Shown here: one piece after another, positions 56,994 to 64,000 of the stretch | How the letters are laid out: the number at the start of each line of letters is the position of its first letter | Position numbering within the stretch: the stretch's first letter is position 1 | From: Streptomyces jeddahensis | GTDB lineage: Bacteria > Actinomycetota > Actinomycetes > Streptomycetales > Streptomycetaceae | Direction: 5' to 3' | DNA length: 64,000 nucleotides | Assembly (NCBI RefSeq): GCF_001642995.1 | Contig: NZ_LOHS01000037.1 | Span: forward strand, 1 to 64,000 | Notes under the pieces: model-generated | What the model was told of the DNA's origin: nothing | Seen by the model: the letters and a program-made list of their open reading frames with translations, nothing else | Database searches by the model: none | Position numbers and translations under genes: made by a program

Positions 56994-58028
56994 GTGACCG
57001 CACGGCTCGCCGACATCGCAGCCCAGGCGGGGGTCAGCGAGGCGACCGTGAGCCGTGTTCTGAACGGGAAGCCGGGAGTCGCCTCGACCACCCGCCAGTC
57101 CGTCCTTGCCGCGCTCGACGTCCTCGGCTACGAACGGCCGGTGCGGCTGCGGCAGCGCAGCGCCGGCCTCGTCGGGCTGATCACGCCCGAGCTGGAGAAC
57201 CCGATCTTCCCGGCGCTGGCCCAGGTCATCGGCCAGGCCCTGACCCGCCAGGGGTACACGCCCGTCCTGGCCACCCAGACGCCGGGCGGCTCCACCGAGG
57301 ACGAACTCACCGAGATGCTGGTGGACCGGGGCGTCTCCGGCATCATCTACGTCTCCGGGCTGCACGCCGACACCACCGCCGACATGCAGCGCTATGAGCA
57401 ACTGCGCGCCCAGGGCGTGCCCTTCGTCCTCGTCGACGGGTTCTCGCCGAAGGTCCAGGCACCCTTCATCTCGCCCGACGACCGGGCCGCGATGCAGCTC
57501 GCCGTCACCCACCTCGTCTCGCTCGGGCACACCCGGATCGGGCTCGCGCTGGGCCCGAAGCGGTTCGTGCCGGTGCAGCGGAAGATCGAGGGGTTCGTCC
57601 GCACCATGCAGGACCTGCTGGGCCTCACCCCCGACGACGTCGAGGAGCGACTCGTCCAGCACTCCCTGTACACGCTGGAGGGCGGCCAGGCCGCGGCCTC
57701 CGCCCTCATAGCCCGGGACTGCACGGCGATCGTGTGCGCGAGCGACATGATGGCGCTCGGCGCCATCCGGGCGGCGCGGCAGCAGGGCCTGGAGGTGCCG
57801 GACGACATATCGGTGGTCGGTTTCGACGACTCGCCGCTCATCGCCTTCACCGACCCGCCGCTGACGACCATCCGCAAGCCGGTCCCCGCGATGGGCCAGG
57901 CGGCGGTCCGCACCCTGCTCGAGGAGATCGGCGGTACGCCCGCTCCGCACAGCGAGTTCGTCTTCATGCCGGAGCTGGTGGTACGGGGCTCGACGGCCTC
58001 GGCGCCCGGGGAACGCCACCGCCCGTAG
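56994..58028 (+). CDS. malR: LacI-family repressor of maltose and amylase genes
   Basis: This 344-residue LacI regulator has the helix-turn-helix TARLADIAAQAGVSEATVSR with hinge LAALDVLGYERP. The periplasmic-binding-like ligand domain has SAGLVGLITPELENPIFPAL and the C-terminal VVGFDDSPLIAFTDPPLTTI. I chose GTG 56994 because the family begins at the HTH. ATG 56901 has a better Shine-Dalgarno (AGGGAG) and would add 31 residues (MTQQPRAGGPSARIRRP), so the start is open. It is divergent from malEFG and known in Streptomyces as MalR or Reg1. Confidence 0.93.
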   Translation: MTARLADIAAQAGVSEATVSRVLNGKPGVASTTRQSVLAALDVLGYERPVRLRQRSAGLVGLITPELENPIFPALAQVIGQALTRQGYTPVLATQTPGGSTEDELTEMLVDRGVSGIIYVSGLHADTTADMQRYEQLRAQGVPFVLVDGFSPKVQAPFISPDDRAAMQLAVTHLVSLGHTRIGLALGPKRFVPVQRKIEGFVRTMQDLLGLTPDDVEERLVQHSLYTLEGGQAAASALIARDCTAIVCASDMMALGAIRAARQQGLEVPDDISVVGFDDSPLIAFTDPPLTTIRKPVPAMGQAAVRTLLEEIGGTPAPHSEFVFMPELVVRGSTASAPGERHRP

Positions 58029-58152
58029 GACGGCCTGCACCGGACGCAGCAGCCCCTAGGGCACCCGGTCGTCCATACGGCGTAGAGAAAGCGAAGGCAA
58101 CTCGACCAGAGGATGATCGGTCGGGGGGTCGTTTCTGGCAGACTCTGTCCCT

Positions 58153-59046
58153 ATGGGTGAGACGACCGTGACGACTCTGGAAGGCCGCCGTGCGGCCGCT
58201 CCATCACCCGTCGCGGGCGAGGCCGACGGCCGTTCGGAGCAGAGCCTTCTGCGCCGGGTGCGAGCCCCTCGGCGTCCCCGGCTCTGGTTCGAGATCCTGC
58301 TGATCGCCGTGAGTTACTGGACGTACTCCCTGATCCGCAACGCCGTGCCGGAGCAGAAGGCGCAGGCGCTGCGCAACGCCGACTGGATCTGGAGCGTGGA
58401 ACGCCGGCTCGGGATCGCCGTGGAGCAGATCGTCAACCACGCCGCGAACTCCGTGAAATGGCTGATCGTCGGCATGAACTACTACTACGCGACACTGCAC
58501 TTCGTGGTGACGCTCGGAGTGCTGGTGTGGCTCTACCGCAGCCACCCCGGCCGCTATGCGGCGGCGCGCACGGCCCTGTTCGTGACGACCGGAGTCGCCC
58601 TGATCGGCTACTACCTGTATCCTCTGGCGCCGCCCCGGCTGATGAACGGCGGGCGCTTCGTGGACACGGTGCTGGTCCACCAGACGTGGGGCTCGATGGC
58701 GTCCGGCGACCTGAAGAACATGTCGAACCAGTACGCCGCGATGCCGTCCATGCACATCGGCTGGTCCGTCTGGTGCGGCATCACGATCTTCGCCCTGGCC
58801 ACGGTCCCCTGGGCGCGCGTCCTGGGCCTGCTGTACCCGGCCGGCACCCTGGTCGTCATCGTTGCCACGGCCAACCACTTCTGGCTGGACGCGGTGGGCG
58901 GCATGGCCTGCCTGGCCTTCGGTTACGGGGTGGCCCGCGCGTGGTACGGGGCGCTTCCGCACACGCTGCCGCGGTTGATACACCACCGGACCGGCGGCTC
59001 CCAGACACTGCCCACACCGACGGGCGTGCCCGCGAACCAGCCCTGA
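58153..59046 (+). CDS. PAP2-superfamily membrane phosphatase/phosphotransferase
   Basis: This 297-residue protein has about six membrane helices and the PAP2 catalytic histidines in PSMHIGWSVW and ANHFWLDAVGG. Its topology, with the loop YPLAPPRLMNGG before the first His, is that of the AUR1-like/inositol-phosphotransferase group. Streptomyces members are thought to act on lipid phosphates. The N-terminus is a hydrophilic stretch of about 40 residues. It follows malR on the same strand after 124 bases, though no functional link is evident. Confidence 0.87.
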   Translation: MGETTVTTLEGRRAAAPSPVAGEADGRSEQSLLRRVRAPRRPRLWFEILLIAVSYWTYSLIRNAVPEQKAQALRNADWIWSVERRLGIAVEQIVNHAANSVKWLIVGMNYYYATLHFVVTLGVLVWLYRSHPGRYAAARTALFVTTGVALIGYYLYPLAPPRLMNGGRFVDTVLVHQTWGSMASGDLKNMSNQYAAMPSMHIGWSVWCGITIFALATVPWARVLGLLYPAGTLVVIVATANHFWLDAVGGMACLAFGYGVARAWYGALPHTLPRLIHHRTGGSQTLPTPTGVPANQP

Positions 59047-59227
59047 GCGTCGCAACCGACTCGTAGACGCGTACGTCCGAGGGGGCACCGCCCAACCCAA
59101 TCCCCGCCGCAACGGCGCGCAACCACAACGACGGATCCCGGCGGTGCCGAACCGACCTCGGCCATCCGTACAGCCGGTTCCGCACGAAGAAAACCGGCCC
59201 GACGGGGGCACCCCGCCCCAGAATCCC

Positions 59228-59256
59228 GCGCAGTTCCGCGAACCGTGGAACTGCGC
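59228..59256 (-). terminator. Hairpin at the glnE stop
   Basis: GCGCAGTTCC pairs with GGAACTGCGC (10 bp, 9-nt loop). The stem includes one base of the glnE stop codon. No T run. Confidence 0.55.
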
Positions 59257-62249
59257 TACGCGCCGTAGAGCAGCTCCTCCACCACAGCCCGAGCCCTCCG
59301 CGTCCGACGCCGGTAGTCGTCGAGCATGTCCCCCACGTGCCCGGGCCCGTATCCGAGGTACCGCCCCACCGCGGCCAGTTCCCGGCCGTCCGACGGGAAC
59401 GTGTCGCCCGCGCGGCCGCGGACGAGCATGACGGCGTTGCGGACGCGCGTCGCGAGGACCCAGGCGTCGTCGAGGATCGCGGCGTACTCGCCGGAGATCA
59501 GCTCGGCCGCGCATGCCGCGGCCAGGGCCTCGCGGGTGCGCGTGGTGCGCAGGCCGGGCTCCGCCCAGCCGTGGCGGAGCTGCAGCAGCTGCACGGTCCA
59601 CTCGACGTCGGACAGGCCGCCGCGGCCCAGCTTGGTGTGCAGGGTCGGATCGGCGCCCCGCGGCAGCCGTTCCGACTCCATACGGGCCTTCAGACGGCGG
59701 ATCTCGCGTACGGCGTCCTCGCCGAGCCCCTCGGCGGGGTACCGCAGCGGGTCGATCAGCTCGACGAAGCGGCGGCCCAGGTCCTCGTCGCCTGCGACCG
59801 GTTCGGCGCGCAGCAGCGCCTGCGACTCCCACACGAGCGACCAGCGCCGGTAGTACGCCTCGTACGACTTGAGGGTGCGCACCAGCGGGCCGGTCTTGCC
59901 CTCGGGCCGTAGGTCGGCGTCGATCAGCAGCGGCGGGTCGGAGCTGGGCAGCTGGAGGAGCCGTCGCATCTCGGCGACCACGGTGTTCGCGGCCTCCGCC
60001 GCCTCCTGCTCGTCGACGCCCTCGCGCGGCTCGTGCACGAAGATCACGTCCGCGTCCGATCCGTAGCCCAGTTCGTGCCCGCCGAAGCGGCCCATGCCGA
60101 TGACGGCGAAACGGGTGGGCAGCGTGTCGCCCCAGCGGTCCCGTACGACCGCCCGCAGCGCACCGGCGATCGTCGCGGCCGTGAGGTCGGAGACGGCGTT
60201 CCCCACCCGGTCCACCAGCGCTCCGGTGTCGGCCTCGGCGGGGCTCTCCTCCGTGCCGTACGAGGCGACGATGTCGGCGGCAGCGGTGCGGAACAGCTCG
60301 CGTCGCCGTACGCCGCGGGCCGCCGTGACCGCCTGCTCGCCGTCGTCGGCCCGGCCGACGGCGGCGAGGATCTCCTGCTCCAGGTGGCCCCGGTCGCGCG
60401 GTGCGAGTCCGCTGGGGTCGCCCAGCAGGGCGACGGCCTCGGGGGCGCGCATCAGCAGGTCGGGGGCGAGGCGCCCGGCGGACAGCACCCGCGCCAGGTT
60501 CTGCGCTGCCGCGCCCTCGTCGCGCAGCAGCCGCAGGTACCAGGGCGTCTTGCCGAGCGCGTCCGACACCTTGCGGAACCCCAGCAGGCCCGCGTCGGGG
60601 TCGGCGGAGTCCGCGAACCAGCCGAGCAGCACCGGCAGCAGCGTGCGCTGGATGGCCGCCTTGCGCGTCACGCCGGAGGCCAGGGCCTCGAGGTGGCGCA
60701 GGGCGGCGGCCGGGTCGGCGTAGCCGAGGGCGACCAGCCGCTCCCGGGCGGCGTCGGCGCTCAACCGCGCCTCGCCAGGGGCGAGTTGGGCGACCGCGTC
60801 GAGCAGCGGCCGGTAGAAGAGCTTCTCGTGGAGCCGCCGTACGGCGGAGCTGTGCCGCCGCCAGGCCCGGTTGAGCTCGGTGACCGGCTCGGTCCTCAGC
60901 CCCAGCGAGCGCCCGATGCGCCGAAGGTCGGCCTCGTCCTCCGGCACGAGGTGGGTGCGGCGCAGCCGGTGGAGCTGGATGCGATGCTCCATGGAGCGGA
61001 GGAAACGGTACGCCTCGTCGAGCTGCGCGGCGTCGACCCGGCCCACGTACCCTCCCACGGCCAGGGCCTTCAGCGCGTCCAGCGTCGTGCCGCTGCGCAA
61101 GCTGGTGTCGGACCGCCCGTGCACCAACTGCAGCAGCTGCACGGCGAATTCGACGTCCCGCAGCCCGCCGGGACCGAGCTTCAGCTCCCGCTCGATCTCG
61201 GCGGCCGGAATGTTGGCGACGACCCGCCGCCGCATCTTCTGCACGTCGGCGACGAAGTTCTCGCGCTCGGCCGCCTGCCAGACGAGCGGCGAGAGCGTGG
61301 CGACGTACTGCTCGCCGAGCTCCAGGTCCCCGGCGACCGGCCGCGCCTTGAGCAGCGCCTGGAACTCCCAGGTCTTGGCCCAGCGCTGGTAGTACGCGAG
61401 GTGCGAGGACAGCGTCCGTACGAGCGGCCCGTTCCGCCCCTCCGGCCGCAGATTGGCGTCGACGGGCCAGATCGTGCCCTCGACCGTCGTCTCGGAGCAG
61501 ATCCGCATCAGGTGCGAGGCGAGCCGCGTTGCGGCCTGCAGCGCCTTGCCTTCGTCGGCACCCTCCGCGGCCTCGCCCACGAAGATCACGTCCACGTCGG
61601 AGACGTAGTTGAGCTCGTGGCCGCCGCACTTGCCCATCGCGATGACCGCGATCCGGCACAGCGCCGTGTCCTCGGGCGCCGCGGCCTGCGCGATGGTGAG
61701 CGCGGCGCGCAGCGTCGCAGTCGCCAGATCCGCGAGCTCGGCCGCCGTCTGCGCGACATCGGTCGTCCCGCACACGTCGCGCGCGGCGATCGACAGCAGG
61801 CAGCGCCGGTAGGCGACGCGCAGCGACACGGGATCGACGGCCTCGGCGAGCCCCCGCTCGAACTCCTCGACGCCCGGGTGCAGGTCCTCCGGCTCGTACA
61901 TGACCAGCGCGTGCCAGTCCCGCGGATGCCGCGCCAGGTGGTCACCGAGCGCCGCGGAGGCGCCGAGCACCCCGAGCAGCCGGTCGCGCAGCGGCTTCGA
62001 CGCTATGAGCGTGTCGAGCAGCTCCCGCCGGGCCGTACGATCGGGCTGCGCCTCGAGCAGCCGTACGAGTCCGAGCAGCGCCTGATCGGGGTCGGCGGTC
62101 GCGCCCAGGGCGTCCAGGAGTACGGGGTCGGCGCGGACGGGCGACAGTTCGGCACTGTCGAGCAGCCGCTCGGCGGCGGACGGGTCGGTGAAGCCGTGCC
62201 GCAGCAGCCGCGTGAAAGTACTGCTCCTGCGCCCCTGCGGCACGTTCAT
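59256..62249 (-). CDS. glnE: Glutamine synthetase adenylyltransferase/adenylyl-removing enzyme
   Basis: This 997-residue enzyme adds AMP to, and removes it from, Tyr397 of GlnA and so switches GSI activity. It has two nucleotidyltransferase domains, each with G-x-S/G-x-x-D-x-D: the N-terminal deadenylylase GGHELNYVSDVDVIFV and the C-terminal adenylylase GGHELGYGSDADVIFV, joined by helical regions with PRGADPTLHTKLGRGGLSDVEW and GPGGLRDVEF. The ATG at 62249 follows GGGAG. Its target gene glnA lies 40 kb away in this window. Streptomyces lacks the enterobacterial P-II logic, so control by GlnK is uncertain. Confidence 0.97.
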   Translation of the reverse strand: MNVPQGRRSSTFTRLLRHGFTDPSAAERLLDSAELSPVRADPVLLDALGATADPDQALLGLVRLLEAQPDRTARRELLDTLIASKPLRDRLLGVLGASAALGDHLARHPRDWHALVMYEPEDLHPGVEEFERGLAEAVDPVSLRVAYRRCLLSIAARDVCGTTDVAQTAAELADLATATLRAALTIAQAAAPEDTALCRIAVIAMGKCGGHELNYVSDVDVIFVGEAAEGADEGKALQAATRLASHLMRICSETTVEGTIWPVDANLRPEGRNGPLVRTLSSHLAYYQRWAKTWEFQALLKARPVAGDLELGEQYVATLSPLVWQAAERENFVADVQKMRRRVVANIPAAEIERELKLGPGGLRDVEFAVQLLQLVHGRSDTSLRSGTTLDALKALAVGGYVGRVDAAQLDEAYRFLRSMEHRIQLHRLRRTHLVPEDEADLRRIGRSLGLRTEPVTELNRAWRRHSSAVRRLHEKLFYRPLLDAVAQLAPGEARLSADAARERLVALGYADPAAALRHLEALASGVTRKAAIQRTLLPVLLGWFADSADPDAGLLGFRKVSDALGKTPWYLRLLRDEGAAAQNLARVLSAGRLAPDLLMRAPEAVALLGDPSGLAPRDRGHLEQEILAAVGRADDGEQAVTAARGVRRRELFRTAAADIVASYGTEESPAEADTGALVDRVGNAVSDLTAATIAGALRAVVRDRWGDTLPTRFAVIGMGRFGGHELGYGSDADVIFVHEPREGVDEQEAAEAANTVVAEMRRLLQLPSSDPPLLIDADLRPEGKTGPLVRTLKSYEAYYRRWSLVWESQALLRAEPVAGDEDLGRRFVELIDPLRYPAEGLGEDAVREIRRLKARMESERLPRGADPTLHTKLGRGGLSDVEWTVQLLQLRHGWAEPGLRTTRTREALAAACAAELISGEYAAILDDAWVLATRVRNAVMLVRGRAGDTFPSDGRELAAVGRYLGYGPGHVGDMLDDYRRRTRRARAVVEELLYGA

Positions 62250-62415
62250 CGCGCGGTCTCCCGTTCGATCAAGGTCGTCCGACTTGAGCCTAACCGGAGC
62301 GCCGCGCGGAAGCGCCTGTGCGCTGCGGGGCATTCTCGGCGCGCGTCGGCACCCCCCAGCTGCCCGCCGGATGATCCAGGCAACGGTGATCCAGGCAATG
62401 GCCGAAAAGTGACTC

Positions 62416-62445
62416 TTGTTGAAGGGTCAACGGGCTTCGGATAAT
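62416..62445 (+). promoter_or_regulatory. Promoter upstream of the 62.4 kb small frames
   Basis: TTGTTG (62416-62421) and GATAAT (62440-62445) are 18 bp apart, one of the best promoter matches in the window. GTTGA-n4-TCAAC (62418-62431) overlaps the -35 and could be an operator. Predicted start is about 62452. Confidence 0.5.
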
Positions 62446-62450
62446 CCAAC

Positions 62451-62477
62451 ATGCGACTGACGGAACGTTTCTTCTGA
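62451..62477 (+). CDS. Possible 8-residue leader peptide MRLTERFF
   Basis: The ATG at 62451 sits at the predicted RNA start, so it could be translated leaderless. Its TGA touches the ATG of the next frame at 62478. It is too short to judge by composition. Confidence 0.2.
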   Translation: MRLTERFF

Positions 62478-62774
62478 ATGCCGGACATGTTCCCGTCAAG
62501 CGCATCACCCCCCATGAAGAGGAAGTTCGTTGGACGACATGCCGCTCTGCGCCGGAAGGCCTCCCGCCGCAGCAACCGCCGTGATCTCGCCGCGTCCCAG
62601 GAGCCGCACGCCGGACTGATACCTGCCGCGGGCGAGAGGCCCGCGCAGCGTGCGAGGACCGCACGACGTACAGAGTCTCGAACGCGTCCTGACGGCGACC
62701 GGCTGGGCCCCCGCTTTGGTCTTCCCGGTCTGCTGGGTCACGCCTCGGTCCCCAAGCCGGAGCCGAAGCCGTGA
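62478..62774 (+). CDS. Possible small basic protein (98 residues)
   Basis: Frame MPDMFPSSASPPMKRKFVGR then Arg-rich (ALRRKASRRSNRRDLAAS) and a Pro/Lys end (ASVPKPEPKP). It follows a good promoter and starts one base after the MRLTERFF stop. Third-position GC is high in its first half but falls later (TTT, GGT, CTT codons). Could be real or chance. It resembles no family I know. Confidence 0.3.
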   Translation: MPDMFPSSASPPMKRKFVGRHAALRRKASRRSNRRDLAASQEPHAGLIPAAGERPAQRARTARRTESRTRPDGDRLGPRFGLPGLLGHASVPKPEPKP

Positions 62775-62862
62775 GCCGCCAGTTCCCGAACGGCGCCATC
62801 GCCGCATCAGGCCGTACCACTTCCCCCAGCAAGCGTTGCCCTCAGGCCGGAGGCTGAGCCCA

Positions 62863-63267
62863 TTGACCTGCGATATCGAGACTCTCGACTTCTACCGCCT
62901 GCACCTACCGGCCGTCGGCGAGCACAGCTTGCGGCACGTCCGGCGCATCGTACGAGCGCATCTGCACCACTGGGAGCTGCCCGAGCTGTCGGACGCGGCC
63001 GAACTGTGCGTGACGGAGCTGCTGTCGAATGTGCTGAGACATGTGCCGGACCCGACCTGCACCGTCACCTTCCGGTGCCTCGGGGGCGAGGCCGTACGGA
63101 TCGAAGTACACGACAGCAGCCCGGATGTGCCGTACATCCGGGTCACCGGGGACCTGCTGGGCGAGAACGGGCACGGGCTTGTCCTGCTGGCGGCCGTCAC
63201 CGACCTGTGGGACGCGGAGCCGACGGCCACGGGCAAGAAGGTGTGGTTCGAGCTGAAACGGTCGTAG
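62863..63267 (+). CDS. RsbW-like ATP-binding regulatory protein
   Basis: This 134-residue protein is a stand-alone HATPase_c domain of the anti-sigma/regulatory type. The N box is ELCVTELLSNVLRHV, with the conserved Asn. The G1 box is HDSSPDVP and the G2 box is ENGHGLVLLAAVTD. Streptomyces has dozens of such proteins, which usually bind partner STAS or sigma proteins. Start is TTG 62863, chosen because GGAGG (62849-62853) sits nine bases upstream. The PPOX gene follows after 88 bases. Confidence 0.85.
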   Translation: MTCDIETLDFYRLHLPAVGEHSLRHVRRIVRAHLHHWELPELSDAAELCVTELLSNVLRHVPDPTCTVTFRCLGGEAVRIEVHDSSPDVPYIRVTGDLLGENGHGLVLLAAVTDLWDAEPTATGKKVWFELKRS

Positions 63268-63355
63268 CCTCCGAGCGCCTTCGGCGAGCACCGATGAGTT
63301 CCGCCCCGATGCGCGGTCTGTACTTGGCAGCCACCATCGAGGAGCAGGCCGGAAC

Positions 63356-63916
63356 ATGCCGCAGCAAGAACCCCCCGACGAAACCCGAACGGGACCCCGC
63401 AACGGATCCCACAAGGAACCCCGCGCCGAACTCGACGCACGCTACAGCGATGCCGAGGCCACGGCGGTCGACTGGTCCGATGCGGAGGCGATGCTCGCGA
63501 CGGCGGAGCTCTTCTGGCTTTCGACCGTACGTCCGGACCAGCGTCCGCACGTCACCCCGCTGCTCGCGGTGTGGCTCGACGGCGCGCTGCATTTCTGCAC
63601 CGGCCCCGAGGAGCGCAAGGCGAGGAACCTGGAGCAGAACCCGCAGGTGGTCCTGACCACGGGCACCAACACCTGGAACGCGGGCTACGACCTGGTCGTC
63701 GAGGGCGAGGCGGTCCGCGTGAGCGACGACACCCGGCTGCGGCGGCTCGCGGAGGCGTGGGAGAGCAAGTACGGCAGCGTCTGGCACTTCGAGGTGCGGG
63801 ACGGGTACTTCCACCATGACGCGGGGCGCGCCCTGGTCTTCGAGGTGGCTCCGCGTACGGCTTTCGGATTCGGCAAGGGCGAACGGTTCAGCCAGACCCG
63901 CTGGCGGTTCCCCTGA
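63356..63916 (+). CDS. Pyridoxamine 5'-phosphate oxidase family (F420/FMN) protein
   Basis: This 186-residue split-barrel flavin-binding protein has LFWLSTVRPDQRPHVTPLLA and the strand ALHFCTGPEERKARNLEQNP, followed by VVLTTGTNTWNAGYDLVVEG. The C-terminal TRWRFP is typical. The cofactor (FMN or F420) cannot be told; F420-using members are common in actinobacteria. The first 38 residues are a polar, disordered-looking extension (MPQQEPPDETRTG). ATG chosen at 63356. Confidence 0.87.
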   Translation: MPQQEPPDETRTGPRNGSHKEPRAELDARYSDAEATAVDWSDAEAMLATAELFWLSTVRPDQRPHVTPLLAVWLDGALHFCTGPEERKARNLEQNPQVVLTTGTNTWNAGYDLVVEGEAVRVSDDTRLRRLAEAWESKYGSVWHFEVRDGYFHHDAGRALVFEVAPRTAFGFGKGERFSQTRWRFP

Positions 63917-63968
63917 GTGGCCCCAGGTCCACTGGACGCCCCACGTCCCACTTAGAGGAGCTAACACA

Positions 63969-64000
63969 ATGCCTGGACGCGTCGGTAGGTGATGACGCAG
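63969..64000 (+). other. Start of the next unit: MPGRVGR frame overlapping a new ATG
   Basis: GAGGAG (63955-63960) precedes ATG 63969, which encodes only MPGRVGR before TGA (63990-63992). The next ATG (63992) overlaps that stop as TGATG and continues MTQ to the window end. It may be a leader peptide coupled to a downstream gene, or the ATG at 63992 may be the true start. The window ends here. Confidence 0.4.

Overview
The window is a high-GC actinobacterial chromosome segment, almost certainly from a Streptomyces. Protein-coding genes have strongly GC-biased third positions, GTG and TTG starts are frequent, and the gene order sucB, aceE, lipB, lipA, glnA, glnII, malEFG/malR and glnE is the order I know from the Streptomyces core chromosome. 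I see no phage, insertion sequence, CRISPR array, rRNA, tRNA or biosynthetic cluster. The left end cuts into sucB, and the right end holds only the first bases of a new reading frame.

Layout. (1) 0-5 kb: 2-oxoacid dehydrogenase genes, with a truncated sucB (E2), a GntR/FCD regulator and homodimeric pyruvate dehydrogenase aceE, whose promoter carries a perfect palindrome. (2) 5-13.6 kb: WYL regulator, a frameshifted short-chain dehydrogenase, a DUF4240 protein, a membrane-anchored PGRP-type amidase, a membrane SpoIIE-type phosphatase, a flavin oxidoreductase and an NsdA-like regulator. (3) 13.8-19.3 kb: lipB-lipA (lipoate synthesis, which serves the aceE/sucB complexes), small conserved genes and glnA behind a near-perfect GlnR box. 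(4) 19.4-32.5 kb: an orphan sugar-binding lipoprotein, an amino-acid ABC operon translationally coupled to a DadA-like oxidase and divergent from a CdaR-type regulator, a GH3 beta-glucosidase, a transglutaminase-like protein, PolX and a CapA-like protein. (5) 32.6-43.6 kb: small conserved genes, two secreted proteins of similar architecture, glnII with its own GlnR box, a receiver-less winged-helix regulator behind a possible leader peptide, an epimerase, a sigma-like membrane protein and a TetR regulator. (6) 43.6-58 kb: the maltose/starch locus, with an 1,802-residue secreted amylase-pullulanase, an alpha-amylase, an alpha-glucosidase, malG, malF, malE and divergent malR, with TGCAAG-type operator repeats. 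(7) 58-64 kb: a PAP2 membrane enzyme, glnE (which modifies GlnA), an RsbW-like ATPase and a PPOX protein.

The genes link into three themes: lipoate-dependent central carbon metabolism (sucB, aceE, lipA, lipB), nitrogen assimilation (glnA, glnII, glnE, two GlnR boxes), and secreted starch degradation with maltodextrin uptake under MalR. The most unusual features are a dispersed composite palindromic repeat, one copy of which lies in frame inside a coding sequence; two short tandem-repeat arrays in one intergenic region; and the sigma-like membrane protein that hosts the in-frame repeat.
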